The position numbers were made by a program, and so were the translations under genes. Below the pieces are notes generated by a model. It was not told where the DNA came from, did no database searches, and worked only from the letters and a program-made list of their open reading frames with translations. Below are positions 47,986-58,640 of a DNA stretch of 64,000 nt, in pieces. This DNA is from Lolium rigidum. Lineage: Eukaryota > Streptophyta > Magnoliopsida > Poales > Poaceae. The stretch's first letter is position 1, and every line of letters starts with the position of its first letter. The stretch lies in the NCBI RefSeq assembly GCF_022539505.1, contig NC_061512.1, forward strand, positions 156,347,962 through 156,411,961. Direction: 5' to 3'.

Positions 47986-49154
47986 TTGCAGCGAGTAGGT
48001 CGTGGACTATTTTGCCTTGCGGTTCCTTCGGGAGGTGTAGGCTGTGAATGCTGTCCCCATGACTCCAACTCCAGCCATTGCCATATTGAACAATGCTTCT
48101 CTCGGGTCTCCGGGGGTGGTGCGGACGCGAGGATGTAAGCTTGCGTTGCCATGTATCCTGCTTCTGGCGTTTTCGGGATGATATTTCCCCTTGTATCAAT
48201 CGACATGAAAGACATGTCGAGATTTTGAATTATGTTGCCTCTCTCTGCTTCAGGTATATTTTGCAGCCGAGATATTGCCCTCCTCCGAGCTTCTCTGTGA
48301 CTATCTCCCGAAGTTTCTGATTGTCGACTGAGCTCTGCTCGACGCCTGCTTGACGCGGATGCTGCCTCTTTTCTTCTATTCAGGGATCTTGTTTCTTTTT
48401 CCAACTCCCTACTCACACGAGCAAGTCTATATTGATAGGCTTGTAATTCCTCGGCAGTAGCGGTGGTGGTCATTGGTTCTGAACCATCCATGGCTCTTGC
48501 AGCCCTATCCCACGCTGCTTGCGGGAGTTGGACTCTTTCGCGAGGTGCGGTCCCGACATACTTGGTGCCTAAGCCTCTTCTGAGATTAGCGGGATCGACG
48601 TATGGGTTTCCCAGATCATCGAAAGCCTCTGACGTCTCTGGTTCTGCTCGGCTTGCCTCCTCAATTGCATACACTTGATGATATTTTGAGTATTGATTTT
48701 TGTCGGGATTGGTGACACCATCGTATAGATTGGTGAAGACCTTTCGATGGCGAGCGGATTTGTCGATGAAGCTGTCGATGCTGTCGGAGTCGCTGCTTAT
48801 AAAGGAGTCCGCAGTCGACCCGAAAGATGTGTCGCTGAAGATCTTGACGAACTTTTCGCTTGCCTTGGTGTCGAAGAAACGTGGCGACGAAAACTCTTCA
48901 TCACTCGACGAAAAGTCAGAATCGTCCGCTGAAAATTCCGACGAGATCGGAACTTCGAGACGGTAGGATCCTTCCTTATTGACGCCAAATCGGAATTCTC
49001 CAAATATCATGACGATGGGCTCCTCCAGATAGGCACATGCATCCATACGGGAGGGCGGGTGAGGAATAAAATCGACTAGATCAGTTTTTTCCTGTTTACC
49101 TCGATCCATCGCATTGCTTGCTACCGACGAAGTCGACGATTCTGGACGTGCCAT
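47928..49154 (-). pseudogene. E1 gag N-terminal part, frameshifted
   Basis: Starts at ATG 49154 (MARPESSTSS). Serine/aspartate-rich N terminus (DSDFSSSDEEF), then QLPQAAWDRAARAMDGSEP and a helical region (LQAYQYRLARVSRELEKE, HREARRRAISRLQNIPEAERGNIIQNLD) of the Tat-lineage gag. Near 48080-48140 the sense frame is lost; the matching continuation appears in the frame of 47873-48199 and then in that of the fused ORF. It lies directly after the PBS. Confidence 0.85.
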
Positions 49155-49179
49155 CGAGATCAGCTCCTTGCAACCTCTA

Positions 49180-49199
49180 GATCCCACAGACGGCGCCAA
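49180..49199 (-). promoter_or_regulatory. E1 primer-binding site
   Basis: On the element strand TGGCGCCGTCTGTGGGA follows the 5' LTR after two bases (AT). TGGCGCC is the complement of a tRNA 3' end. This form is common in grass Tat-lineage elements. Confidence 0.8.
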
Positions 49200-49200
49200 T

Positions 49201-49585
49201 TGACAAGGGATTAACTTGTCAATGCCTACGGATTGTAGACTAGGGTTTTGTTAGATGTAGAGGGCAAGTAGATCTCGAAGGTTTCAGCCAAAAAGTACTC
49301 GACGATGTAAAAACTAAGGTTTGAAAGGCAATGATTCGATACTTTTTGCGTCCCTAGACTCCCCCTTATATAGGAGGTGGAGCCGAGGGTTTCGTATTGT
49401 ACAAGTTACAGAGTCCGGGTAGGTTTCTAACTCCTCCCGCAAGATTACAAATAATGCTTCCTATTACAACTCTAGTTTTCCTTAACAATGTCTTGGACTT
49501 CCGAATCTTCTTATTCTTCGGGTAGTGGGCCTTCAGTAAACCCCGGGTACCATCGTTGGCAGGCCCATTGGGGATGCCTATGTCA
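49201..49585 (-). repeat. E1 5' LTR
   Basis: 385 bp, TG...CA ends, about three differences from 32192-32576. Confidence 0.95.
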
Positions 49586-49648
49586 GCTGCCACGGGTGAT
49601 GGGGAACTAATTGGGGAACTGAAGAAACTGAACAAGCATCTAAAATAG
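49586..49648 (+). pseudogene. GRF-zinc-finger-like gene remnant, 3' end of the split exon
   Basis: Across the E1 insertion (counting GCTGC once) the frame of the exon at 32062-32191 continues here as ATGDGELIGELKKLNKHLK and stops at TAG 49646-49648. The open frame on both sides of the insertion supports that E1 entered a coding exon. Confidence 0.6.
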
Positions 49649-50912
49649 ATGGTTGGTTTGAAGAAGCAGGCAAATGTGATCCCTTTAGTATTTTATTTTT
49701 GTGTAATTTCTCTAGGATTTCTTTACATTCCGTTGATGAGTCGTTAGAAGTGATTTTTAATATGGTTATGTTAATAATTTGGATCAGCTGGTTATGTTAG
49801 TCTATGTTTGAATGTACGCTCAATGAGATGCATAACTTGGGAGCTGGATTTTCGTAATGAATCAAATGTGGCAGCAAATTCGGCCAAAATTTTCTAAGTT
49901 TTTTTTCAGTTTCGTCAGTTAACGAAGAACTGTAGCGTTTCGAAAAAAGGTAATTGTTGCCCTTGGCCCATTTCGTCAGTTAACCATATGATCGGGTTGG
50001 GCCGTGGGCTGTGGAGGATTGTGATCACACAGGATACCTTGTTCCGCCATTGGGTCGTAAGTAATGGGTTGTAAGTTGGGTAGTAGGCATGTGTGGTTTT
50101 CTATTCCCTCTAATTGATTTGGAAATTTCTTTAAACATTTTATCTATTGACCATTAAAGCTTCGGCCGAGCTAGAAAATTTTTGACGTTGTGCCACCCTC
50201 TAAAAAAATATGTCATCACATATAATACAAAAATTACCAGAAAAAATAGAGGCTATTGCAGTTTTACAATATTGCTAACACCTAACACGTCATAATATTT
50301 AACAGAAAGTAATTTGACAATTTTTTCTGAACTTTTCTTTTAGTATAGATCAGTTGATCCTAAAGTTTTGACAAAATATCTGGGTGTCCAGGGCAAGGGG
50401 CACAATGGCTGGCTCCACCCATGGTTTTTTGATGTTTAATATGAAACGAACTTGCATCTTTTATGGTTCAAAAATATGACAACTAATTTTTGGAGTGATA
50501 GTGTCCTATAACTACCAAAGAAACACCAATACATTTTATTTATTTTGTGGTAGTTTTGTTATTATTTTCGTAGTGTATTGGTCAAACTAGAAACAACTCA
50601 GTTATACCTAAAAACATGCGACATGAGTAGCCCCGGCGATAAAATAAGCACCATTACATATATAAAATAAGGACCATTAAGATAAAATAAGAACCATTAC
50701 GACATGAGTAGCCTCGACGACTACATGAGTAGAACCATTACATAGACATAAAGTTCATGACACGACACGAAATAAGCAACTACGATAGTAAAACATTACA
50801 AGGCACGAAATAAGGAAATACGATAGTAAAAAGGACAAGACGACACAAGCATCTTCTTCACCACCTCACTGCCTTCTTCATCTGCACTCCCTCCTGAGCA
50901 CGGCCACCATAT
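49649..50912. other. Intergenic, no gene seen
   Basis: AT-rich DNA. The part 50640-50910 may be the 3' UTR of the gene fragment at 50913-51029 (minus). It holds short direct repeats such as GACATGAGTAGCC (about 50621 and 50702) and CACGAAATAAG (about 50765 and 50805). Nothing else recognised. Confidence 0.5.
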
Positions 50913-51029
50913 TCACTCATCTGGCGTGGTGTACTTGGGGTAGGGGAGGGTGTGCATGCGGTCGACGGTGGGGAAGATGAAGTTGAAATCGGTGAAAATG
51001 TTGTAGGTTGTGAAGACAATGAATTCATA
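50913..51029 (-). pseudogene. C-terminal coding end of an unrecognised gene
   Basis: On the minus strand about 38 codons are open to a stop at 50913-50915: CGYEFIVFTTYNIFTDFNF, then PTVDRMHTLPYPKYTTPDE. I do not recognise the family. The coding sequence is cut at 51029/51030 by an LTR; the rest, if it exists, lies beyond E3 outside the window. Codon-like composition and an AT-rich possible 3' UTR support a real gene end. Confidence 0.45.
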
Positions 51030-51190
51030 ACCGCACTGATGACGCGTGAAGCACACGTCCGTTGGGAACCCCAAGAGGAAGGTGTGATGCGTACAGCAGC
51101 AAGTTTTCCCTCAGTAAGAAACCAAGGTTATCGAACCAGTAGGAGATGAAGGCCACGTGAAGGTTGTTGGTGAAGGAGAGTAGTGCGGTG
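51030..51190 (-). mobile_element. LTR fragment of E2 type, cut by E3
   Basis: Reads in reverse as the last 160 bp of an E2-type LTR (compare 35110-35272: CTTGGTTTCTT, TTGCTGCTGT, CCTTCCTCTTGGGGTT), with several changes such as GACGCGTG for GGCGTG. E3 begins at 51191. The remainder should continue after E3 beyond 64000. Confidence 0.8.
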
Positions 51191-52670
51191 TGATGTCTAC
51201 GGGTGCTTCTATTCTTGTAGACAGTGTTCGGCCTCCAAGAGCAGAGGTTTGTAGAAGAGCAGCAAGTTTCCCTTAAGTGGATCACCCAAGGTTTATCGAA
51301 CTCAGGGAGGAAGAGGTCAAAGATATCCCTCTCAAGCAACCCTGCAATCACGATACAAGAAGTCTCTTGTGTCCCCAACACACCTAATACACTTGTAAGA
51401 TTTATAGGTGCACTAGTTCGGCGAAGAGATAGTGAAATACAAGTAGTATGGATGTATATGAGTGGTAATAGCAATCTGAATAAAATATGGCAGCGAGTAA
51501 ACATGCAACAGAACAGTAAATAAACGGAGTTTCAGTGCTTGGAAACAAGGCCTAGGGATCATACTTTCACTAGTGGACACTCTCAACTTTGATCACATAA
51601 TAAAACCACTCTACACTCTCTTGTTGGATGATGAACACCATTCATTGTGTAGGGCTACAAGAGCACCTCAATGCCGGAGTTAACAAGCTCCACAACATTC
51701 GATGTTCATATTTAAATAACCTTAGAGTGCATAATAGATCATTGCAATTATACCAAGTACTAACATAGTATGCACACTGTCACCATCACACTATGAAGGA
51801 GGAATAGATCGCATCAATACTATCACGGTAATAGTTAACTTCATAATCTACAAGAGATTACAATCATAACCTACGCCAAGAACTACATGATGCACACACT
51901 CGTCACCATTACATCATGAAGGAGGAATAGAGTACTTTAATAACATTACCGAGTAACACATAGATGAATAGTGATACAAAGCTCATATGAATCTCAATCA
52001 TGTAAGGCAGCTCATGAGATCATTGTATTGAAGTACATAGGAGAGAGATTAACCACATAGCTACCGGTACAGCCCTTAGCCTCGATGGAGAACTACTCCC
52101 CCCTCATGGGAGACAGCGAGCGGTGATGAAGATGGCGGTGGTGTCGATGGAGAAGCCTTCCGGGGCACTTCCCCGTCCCGGCGGCGTGCCGGAACAGAGA
52201 CTCCTGTCCCCCAGATCTTGGCTTCGCGATGGCGGCGGCTCTGGAAGGTTTCTCGTACCGTGGCTTTTCCGTATCGAAGATTTAGGTCAGGGGGCTTGTT
52301 ATAGGCGAAGAGGCGGAGTCTGATGGGTTACGGAGCCGCCACACAATAGGGGGGCGCCCCCCCCTTGGGCCGTGCCGCCACCCTGTGTGGGCCCCCTGTG
52401 GCTCTCCTCTGGTCCCTCTCGGGTGTTCTAGAAGCTTCGTGCAATTATAAGATGCTGGGCGTTGATTTCGTCCAATTCCGAGAATATTTCCTTACTAGGA
52501 TTTCTGAAACCAAAAACAGCAGAAAACAGGAACTCACACTTCGGCATCTCGTTAATAGGTTAGTTCCGGAAAATGCATAATAATGACATAAAGTGTGAAC
52601 AAAACATGTAGGTATTGTCATAAAACTAGCATGGAACATAAGAAATTATAGATACGTTTGAGACGTATCA
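51191..52670 (-). repeat. E3 3' LTR
   Basis: 1480 bp, aligned with 63093-64000 over its first 908 bp in plus coordinates. Confidence 0.95.
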
Positions 52671-52765
52671 AGCATCCCCAAGCTTAGTTCCTACTCGCCC
52701 TCGAGTAGGTAAACGATAACAAAGATAATTTCTCAACATGATCTTAATCAATACTATTGTAAAGC
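52671..52765 (-). other. E3 PPT-proximal internal segment
   Basis: On the minus strand it ends in AAGCTTGGGGATGCT next to the LTR, matching E2 (AAGCTTAGGGATGCT before 40232). E4 is inserted after it; AAAGC (52761-52765) is the E4 target duplication. Confidence 0.8.
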
Positions 52766-53092
52766 TGTTATCACCAGAATTTGACCGAGTCAGAGGTGGG
52801 CCGCGATCAAGATGGACTCGAAGAATATATATATGGAAGAAATACGTGAATCAGCCTTACATGCAAAGTTTGGGCTAGTTTGCCCTTGTATCTGTAACAT
52901 ATTAGATTACGTGTCGGTTAAGAGTTAGAGTTTTACCCGTGCACGGTTAGGTGCACACCCACGTTAGAAAGTCCCTTGGACTATAAATATGTATCTAGGG
53001 TTTATGGAATAAACAACAACCAACGTTCAACACAAACAAATCTCGGCGCATCGCCAACTCCTTCGTCTCGAGGGTTTCTCCGGTAAGCACCA

Positions 53093-53127
53093 TGCTGCCT
53101 AGATCGCATCTTGCGATCTAGGCAGCA
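53093..53127 (+). repeat. E4 LTR hairpin 1
   Basis: Perfect 16-bp stem (TGCTGCCTAGATCGCA and its complement) with a TCT loop, about 105 bp after the TATA box. Copy in the 3' LTR at 58970-59004. A donor-like GGTAAGC lies just upstream at 53082. Confidence 0.93.
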
Positions 53128-53264
53128 CAAGCCTGCCCACGTTGTTCATGCATTGCTCGTGCTGAAGCCTTTTTGATGGCGAGCAACGTAGTTATCTTAG
53201 ATGCGTTAGGGTTAGCATTGTTCTTCGAATTACATGCTTTCGTTATGCAACCCTTGCACATCTA

Positions 53265-53299
53265 GCCGCCCTTACACCTATCTTAGGTGTAGGGGCGGC
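53265..53299 (+). repeat. E4 LTR hairpin 2
   Basis: 16-bp stem (GCCGCCCTTACACCTA and its complement, one G-T pair as RNA) with a TCT loop, the same geometry as hairpin 1 but unrelated sequence. Copy at 59142-59176. Confidence 0.93.
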
Positions 53300-53649
53300 A
53301 CCCCGCTTGATCATAGTTTAGTAGATCTGATCCGTTACGATTGCTCCTTGTTTCATCAAGGATTAGTTTAACATCCGCAATAGTTAGGCCTTACAAAGGG
53401 TTGGAGGATCCGGCGGCGTGTAGGGTGACGTTTGCTAGCCCTAGAAAGGATGTTCCGGGGATCAACCTCGTGTTGGTTTTTAGGCCCTGTCTAGGATCGG
53501 CTTACGGTCACCGTGCGCGAGCGCGAGGCCCAATCGTGAGTAGGATGATCCGATTATGCGGTGAAAACCCTAAATCGTCGTAGATCTAATTAGCTTTATC
53601 TTGATCAAGCAGGTTCACCATATATTCGGACACCTCGTTCGAATCATGG

Positions 53650-53676
53650 GTGGATCGGCTCTTTGAGCCGATTCAC
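53650..53676 (+). repeat. E4 LTR hairpin 3
   Basis: 12-bp stem (GTGGATCGGCTC, one wobble) with a TTT loop. It carries the ATCGGCT/AGCCGAT arms that recur in the E4 interior. Copy at 59526-59552. Confidence 0.88.
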
Positions 53677-53937
53677 AGGATAACCTGAGAGCCGATCGAG
53701 GCTCGTATTTAATGTTTACGTGTATGCCATGCAGGAAACTAAGCGAGGCATCATCCACACCTTCCCGACCAGGTATAGTCGGGTGGCACGCCCTTGCGAT
53801 AGCATCGGACGTGCGACCGGGGAGGCTTTGCGGGCCGTCGCTCCGAGGGACCGGGGCCAGCCGCAGCCCTAGTTGTTCCCGGCTCTCTTGTGTTGCCCGT
53901 CTCTGCCCGCCAGGGGGTTTCTGACGTCAACACATTC

Positions 53938-53955
53938 TGGCACGCCCGGTGGGAC
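53938..53955 (+). promoter_or_regulatory. E4 primer-binding site
   Basis: TGGCACGCCCGGTGGGAC, five bases after the LTR, a form common in grass Gypsy elements. The tRNA is not assigned. Confidence 0.75.
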
Positions 53956-53993
53956 AACCTTCGACATCCGCAACATCGCCATCTACATCCGAG

Positions 53994-56763
53994 ATGGCGG
54001 AAGGCACTCCGGTCAAGTACAAGGATCTGCCCGATGAGCTCAAGAAGAAACATGACGAGATCAAGGCAACCCTCGAAGTCGAACTCATCGGCTCTTTCCA
54101 CCGAACCCGCTCCCATGGCGTCAGGTGGAAGGGTTTCACTCTGAAGGCGCACTCGATGGAGTGGACCTGTCCGCCCCGTCGGAAGAACGCACCGAGTCGG
54201 CTGCGGCAGGAAATCAACTACATGGTGGCTCATTCGCTGCACCGCCACTGCGAGAGCCTGGTGAACACTTTGGAGCGTGTCGCTCGCGCGTGGTCCGAGA
54301 AATCATGAGCCACCGGTATTCTCCGTCGGGACCAGCTGCGGGGACTTTCAAAGGAGAGATGCCACTCCGGCCCCGGCCGTTCGCATGGGCAGCACCGGAA
54401 CTGCCGAACTCATCGGCATACGTCGTCTACAAGATTGGTGGTGATCCTAGCGACTACCAATTCCTACCTGAGGCACCCAAGGAGATCCCGCACGGATACG
54501 CGTGCGCATACGTACCGGACTGCAACACCTGGGCACTCTCGAACCAGGCTGCAACATCAGGGGCCTCTGGAACGGCTGGAGGAACGTCGGGAGCCGATCC
54601 TGAGAAGCAAACGTGGCTAGCTAAGTACGCCACTCCGTCAAACCTCCAGAGCGCAGCTCCTGCAGTTGGCTTAGAACCGGAAAAGCAAGCATGGCTGGTT
54701 AAGTATGCCACCCCGACGAATCTTCAGGGTTCGACACCTTCAGCCATCACAGCGGATCAGATTTGTGCAATCCTGAAAGATCAGTTCGGCATGATGCCGA
54801 AAAGGAAGACGTTCGGCTACACCAAGCCGTACCCCAACGACTACGAACTGATCCCGCTACCACCCAAATATCGGCTCCCGGACTTCACAAAGTTTAGTGG
54901 ATCAGATGGTTCCAGCTCCATCGAGCATGTGAGCCGATATTTGGCACAGCTGGGCACGATCTCAGCATCAGACGAGTTGCGTGTGAGGTTCTTCGCACGG
55001 TCCCTCACGGGATCGGCTTTCGGGTGGTACACATCGCTGCCACCGAACTCCATCCGGACTTGGAAGCGGTTGGAAGAGCGGTTCCATGAGCGGTATCACT
55101 CAGAGGCTTCCGATGTTGGTATTGCCGATCTAGCGCAAGTACGACAGAAGCGCGGGGAGACGGTGTCAGAATACGTCCAGCGCTTCAGGACCATTAGGAA
55201 CCGATGCTTTTCGGCTCATATAAGTGAAAAAGAAGCAGTCGAGTTGGCGGTGGTGGGTCTCTCATCATCGATTAAGGACGTGGCCTCCCAAGCAGACTAC
55301 CCTTCATTGGCGCACATGGTGCGAGAGGCTGTCGGCATATGAGCGGCGCCACCCAGATGTTTACCAGGACAAATTCAAGCGTGCGGTGACCCTGGTTGAG
55401 GCAGACGAGGATGAAGGTGCTGCGGGAGATCGAGAGGTAGCGGTGGCTGAATGGACTCGAGCGACAGGCCCCGTGACCTGCAAATGGGTGAAGCCACAAG
55501 GCCCTCCAAAAGGGTTCGACTTCGACGTGACCAAGGCCGAGCAGATTTTCGATCTCTTACTCACGGAGAAGCATATAAAGGTACCCGAAGGCCACAAGAT
55601 CCCCACGGTGCAAGAGCTGAACGGAAAGCCATACTGCAAGTGGCATAACACGTTCACCCACACCACCAACGACTGCAGGGTGTGGCGGCAGCGGATCCAA
55701 ATGGCGATAGAAAACGGACGGTTGATTTTCAACCAATACGCCATGAAGGTCGACACACACCCCTTCCCCGCCGTAAACATGGTGGAGTATACTTACCATG
55801 GAAGGTGCCAGCCGGATTTCTCGTGCAATATCAACATGGTAGGACCTGGACACCACTCTGGTAAGGACGGAGATGAGGGCAGCTGCTCTCATAGCAAAGA
55901 TACGAGAGGAAGCCGCTCCACGCGATCGGCTCCGCCAAGACGGCAAGCGCTACGTCACAGAGGGAGAGGTGAAAAACATAAGGTATCAACGACCTCTCTC
56001 TGACCACCTCCTCAACAAGTATGTGAGTCAGTATGACCAACGCCGGCGATACAACGGCGATGATGAAGAGGATCGTCTGGCTAGGGACGACAGGAGACGT
56101 CGTCAGCATGATCGTGATGAGGAGGAGCACGAGCGCCGTGCCAAGGAAAAGTTGGGGGAGCGAGTCGACGAGGATAGGCACTGGGACTGTCCCTTCTTTA
56201 GGCACTGCTGGGATTCAGGAATGAGCCGATTGCCCACAATCGGCAATTGCCCAGAATGCAACCAGAAGAAAAAGGAGGCAGCCAACATGTCCGTATTCAA
56301 GCGCCTAGGGCCTCTCCCGCCACAAAGCAAGCGAGCTGAGTCCCCTCGGTTGAAAGATCTCGAAGATTCAGAAGACGAGGGAGAAGAAGAAGACAGGTAC
56401 CACCGGCCAAGGTGGTGCCCTGATGGACTCAGCCGTTCCCAGAAACGCAGGGTTCAGCGATTGCGCGGCCTGGAGGAAGCCGAGAGGTTATACTTGCACA
56501 CATTGAGGAAAGCAAGGCCTGATCTGGCTGCGAAGGTTCAGCGAACCCTGGATGAAGAGGGTCGTCCACGGAAAATGGAGTGGCGCCCCAAGCAAAGGAA
56601 AGCCGATGATGAAACATCGGCTGGCACAAACATGGTGCTCGTTCTTCCGATGAAGCTTAGTGCTCCACGATTATACGATGCACTCAAGGTGGACGACAGC
56701 AAGCCCACCAACATGATAAAGTCAGAGATTGGGCTGGTTTTATCTACCGGCCTGAACGAGTAG
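53994..56763 (+). pseudogene. E4 gag, frameshifted
   Basis: Likely start ATG 53994 (MAEGTPVKYKDLPDELKKKHDEI). The sense frame switches several times: near 54130, again within 54180-54300, at about 55335 and near 55880-56000. Recognisable parts: DPSDYQFLPEAPKEIPHG; the gag core (DFTKFSGSDG, VSRYLAQLGTI, FARSLTGSAFGWYTSLPP, WKRLEERFHERYH, ETVSEYVQRFRTIRNRC); KPYCKWHNTFTHTTNDC; and a C-terminal frame 55873-56763 with an Arg/Asp/Glu-rich stretch and WDCPFFRHCW..GNCPEC, a Cys/His motif. The frame ends at 56761-56763 with no protease after it. Confidence 0.88.
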
Positions 56764-57700
56764 CAAGAACACGTCAATGAGCAAACGTGGCGAGGCTGAT
56801 CCTTGTGATCGGCCCCAAAAAATTTATGAAGGGACCTCACAAAACCTTCACCGAGCAAGCAACGCGGAGGCCGACTCCAGCAATCGGCCAAAATTATCCT
56901 CACCACTCATTCACGCTCGGGTTCAACATGTAATCCAACGAGCCGATACCATCAATTCTCTTGACAGAATCGGCTCGGGGGGCACCCAGGTGGATAAAAC
57001 ACGAGGATATGCAGTGGAAGCGTCTCATCCTTTGGTGATGGGTATTGAAGTATGGGGGCCGAGGCATAAGTCGGCCGTAAAAAAAATGCAAAAAATTCGA
57101 AAAATTAAAAGCCGATGCATGGCTATCGACTCAAGAGGAATAACTGTTACGATCAGGGGATCAATGGAGCAGGAAGTGGACCACGAAGAGAGACTATGAT
57201 GGGAGAACTCCTCAATGGAGTGGTTCAATGGTTCAATGGCTCGGATCTTCTCTTCAAGAACAATGCCGAGAGCAGCGTGGATGCGCAGATCAGGCCAAGG
57301 GTGGGTTGCCTCGGATCCACCGAAGGAAAGGAGCCGATCTAATCAACAAGGCGCAAGGGGTACACTGAAGAAGCTCGGGGGGCAGCTCACCCTGAAGGTT
57401 CTCTGCTCTGGGGAGCCGATTTTGTTGGAATCGGCTGGCTGTGACGTGAGGTTAATGGCGACATGATTGGCTATTTCGCTACCTTTCTCGCCTTGACTAA
57501 GGCTCGGAGGGCCACTAACTTGGGAGGTGCTATTTTTGAGAGCCAATTGGAGTTGCGTTGGCTGACACTGCATCATGATCTTCTCAGGGAGGAGCTGGGA
57601 AGGAAAAGCCGTCGTCTTGTACGAGGTTTGGACCGCGCTGGTGCTGCAAGAAAAGGAAGGAGACTGGTTTCTCAAATTAGCCGATGAACAGTCATCGGCT
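56225..57700 (+). repeat. Series of AGCCGAT / ATCGGCT hairpins in E4
   Basis: Short inverted repeats whose arms are (A)GCCGAT and ATCGGC(T): 56225-56244 (7-bp stem), 56601-56622 (8), 56869-56889 (6), 56940-56976 (8, long loop), 57414-57436 (8), 57679-57700 (9). Two lie in gag and four downstream. Single AGCCGAT copies are scattered between them. Confidence 0.85.
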
Positions 57701-57920
57701 GCGGGACTGCAAAATACCACGGTCAAGAAAAACAATAATAGTCCGATTCGTTGCTATCGGTCTTGGTGTGGCAAGCGGAAGGATGGAAATTGGATTAATG
57801 GAAGGAGAAATTGAAAGAACAATTCTCATTAATTCAAAGGAGCGGCTTTACAAGAAGAGCCGATGGCTCTCAAAAGAGGGATCTGGTACCTAGTGCACTG
57901 CTACTGCTAGTCCTACTCTA
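56764..57920 (+). other. E4 non-coding region between gag and the antisense ORF
   Basis: No protein-like frame. It contains four of the AGCCGAT hairpins and further single copies (about 57112, 57333, 57858). Confidence 0.8.
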
Positions 57921-58355
57921 CTAGTCGTCGCTGTCCTCATCATCGCCGTCGTCGAGGTCGTCGGCGCTGCTCCCGGAAGCTCCTCGCCGCTGCTGCCCCG
58001 GCCGTCGGCTGGAGCTTCCTCCTCCTCCTCGTCATCATCATCATCCTCGCTATCCGCCCGAGCTGCGGAAGCGATTCGTTGGAGGATACCCAGCGGAGGA
58101 GGAGGAATCATCTTCCTCCTCCTCATCTTCTTCTTCCTCGTCGTCATCGTCGTCCTCGCTGTCCGCCCACATGCGGGAGCGCTTCTTCGGCGGAAGCCTG
58201 GTGGAGGGGGAGGCCTTGGTCCTCTCCGCTTCTCCTTCTTTCTTCTCCTTGACAGAGGATATGGGGTTCGCCCCGGAGCGGGGATCGTCCTCTTCCTTGT
58301 TCTTCGGCGACGATTGGAGAGAGAGGCCTGAAGCGGAGGAGGAAGAGGAAGACAT
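57921..58355 (-). pseudogene. E4 antisense ORF, Ser-rich and highly acidic
   Basis: Minus-strand ATG at 58355 (MSSSSSSASGLSLQSSPKNKEE). The frame runs 101 codons to a stop at 58050-58052 and includes a basic patch (LPPKKRSRMW) and an Asp/Glu run (ADSEDDDDDEEEED). Related acidic sequence continues in another frame (ADSEDDDDDEEEEE near 58050) and in a third that ends DGDDEDSDD at the stop 57921-57923, so the gene is probably longer and frameshifted. TTTATTTAT at about 58434-58442 (minus) could be its TATA box. Composition suggests a nuclear acidic protein; no known domain. Confidence 0.6.
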
Positions 58356-58640
58356 GGCCGCAGGGGAAGAGGGTTTTTTGGTTTGGTGAACAGAACAGAG
58401 CAAGGGGATGGAGTGGTGAACCGTTTGGCACAGATAAATAAAGAGAGTGTAGTGGAGATTTAATGCCATGACGGTTCTCGAGGACGTGATGCCGAAATTG
58501 TCAATTCGTACGGAGAAGCCCGGGAGGCGAGGCGTAATGATGGAAGATTCTGCGGCAGTTCCGCTCCGCCACGACATGACCCGACGAAAGAAGAGCATAA
58601 TGATTTTGGAAATGTCATTTCCAAAACCGAGGGGAGCATG

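Larger units (their letters stand above)
32192..49585 (-). mobile_element. E1: Tat/Retand-like Gypsy LTR retrotransposon with nested E2
   Basis: Complete ends: LTRs 32192-32576 and 49201-49585, target duplication GCTGC (32187-32191 and 49586-49590). Coding is on the minus strand, so the right LTR is the 5' LTR. Without E2 the element is about 9.2 kb. The two LTRs differ at only about three sites by hand comparison, so it inserted recently. Order in its own direction: PBS, gag, a fused gag-RNase H-integrase frame, antisense genes, E2 insertion, PPT-like repeats, PPT, 3' LTR. Protease and most of RT are missing, so it is not autonomous. The antisense gene after pol is a hallmark of the Tat lineage. 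Confidence 0.93.
52766..53932 (+). repeat. E4 5' LTR
   Basis: Starts TGTTATCACC and ends ACGTCAACA. TATAAATA at 52982-52989 is the likely promoter. Three hairpins follow in the transcribed part (53093-53127, 53265-53299, 53650-53676). Confidence 0.95.

Noticed and set aside
51022..51189. Inverted ACCGCACT / AGTGCGGT flanking the LTR fragment
   Set aside because: The right copy belongs to the normal E2-type LTR sequence (GTAGTGCGG), so the match is coincidence and not a terminal inverted repeat.
53341..53583. 80-codon frame, repeated at 59217-59459
   Set aside because: It lies inside the E4 LTR and appears twice only because the LTR is duplicated.
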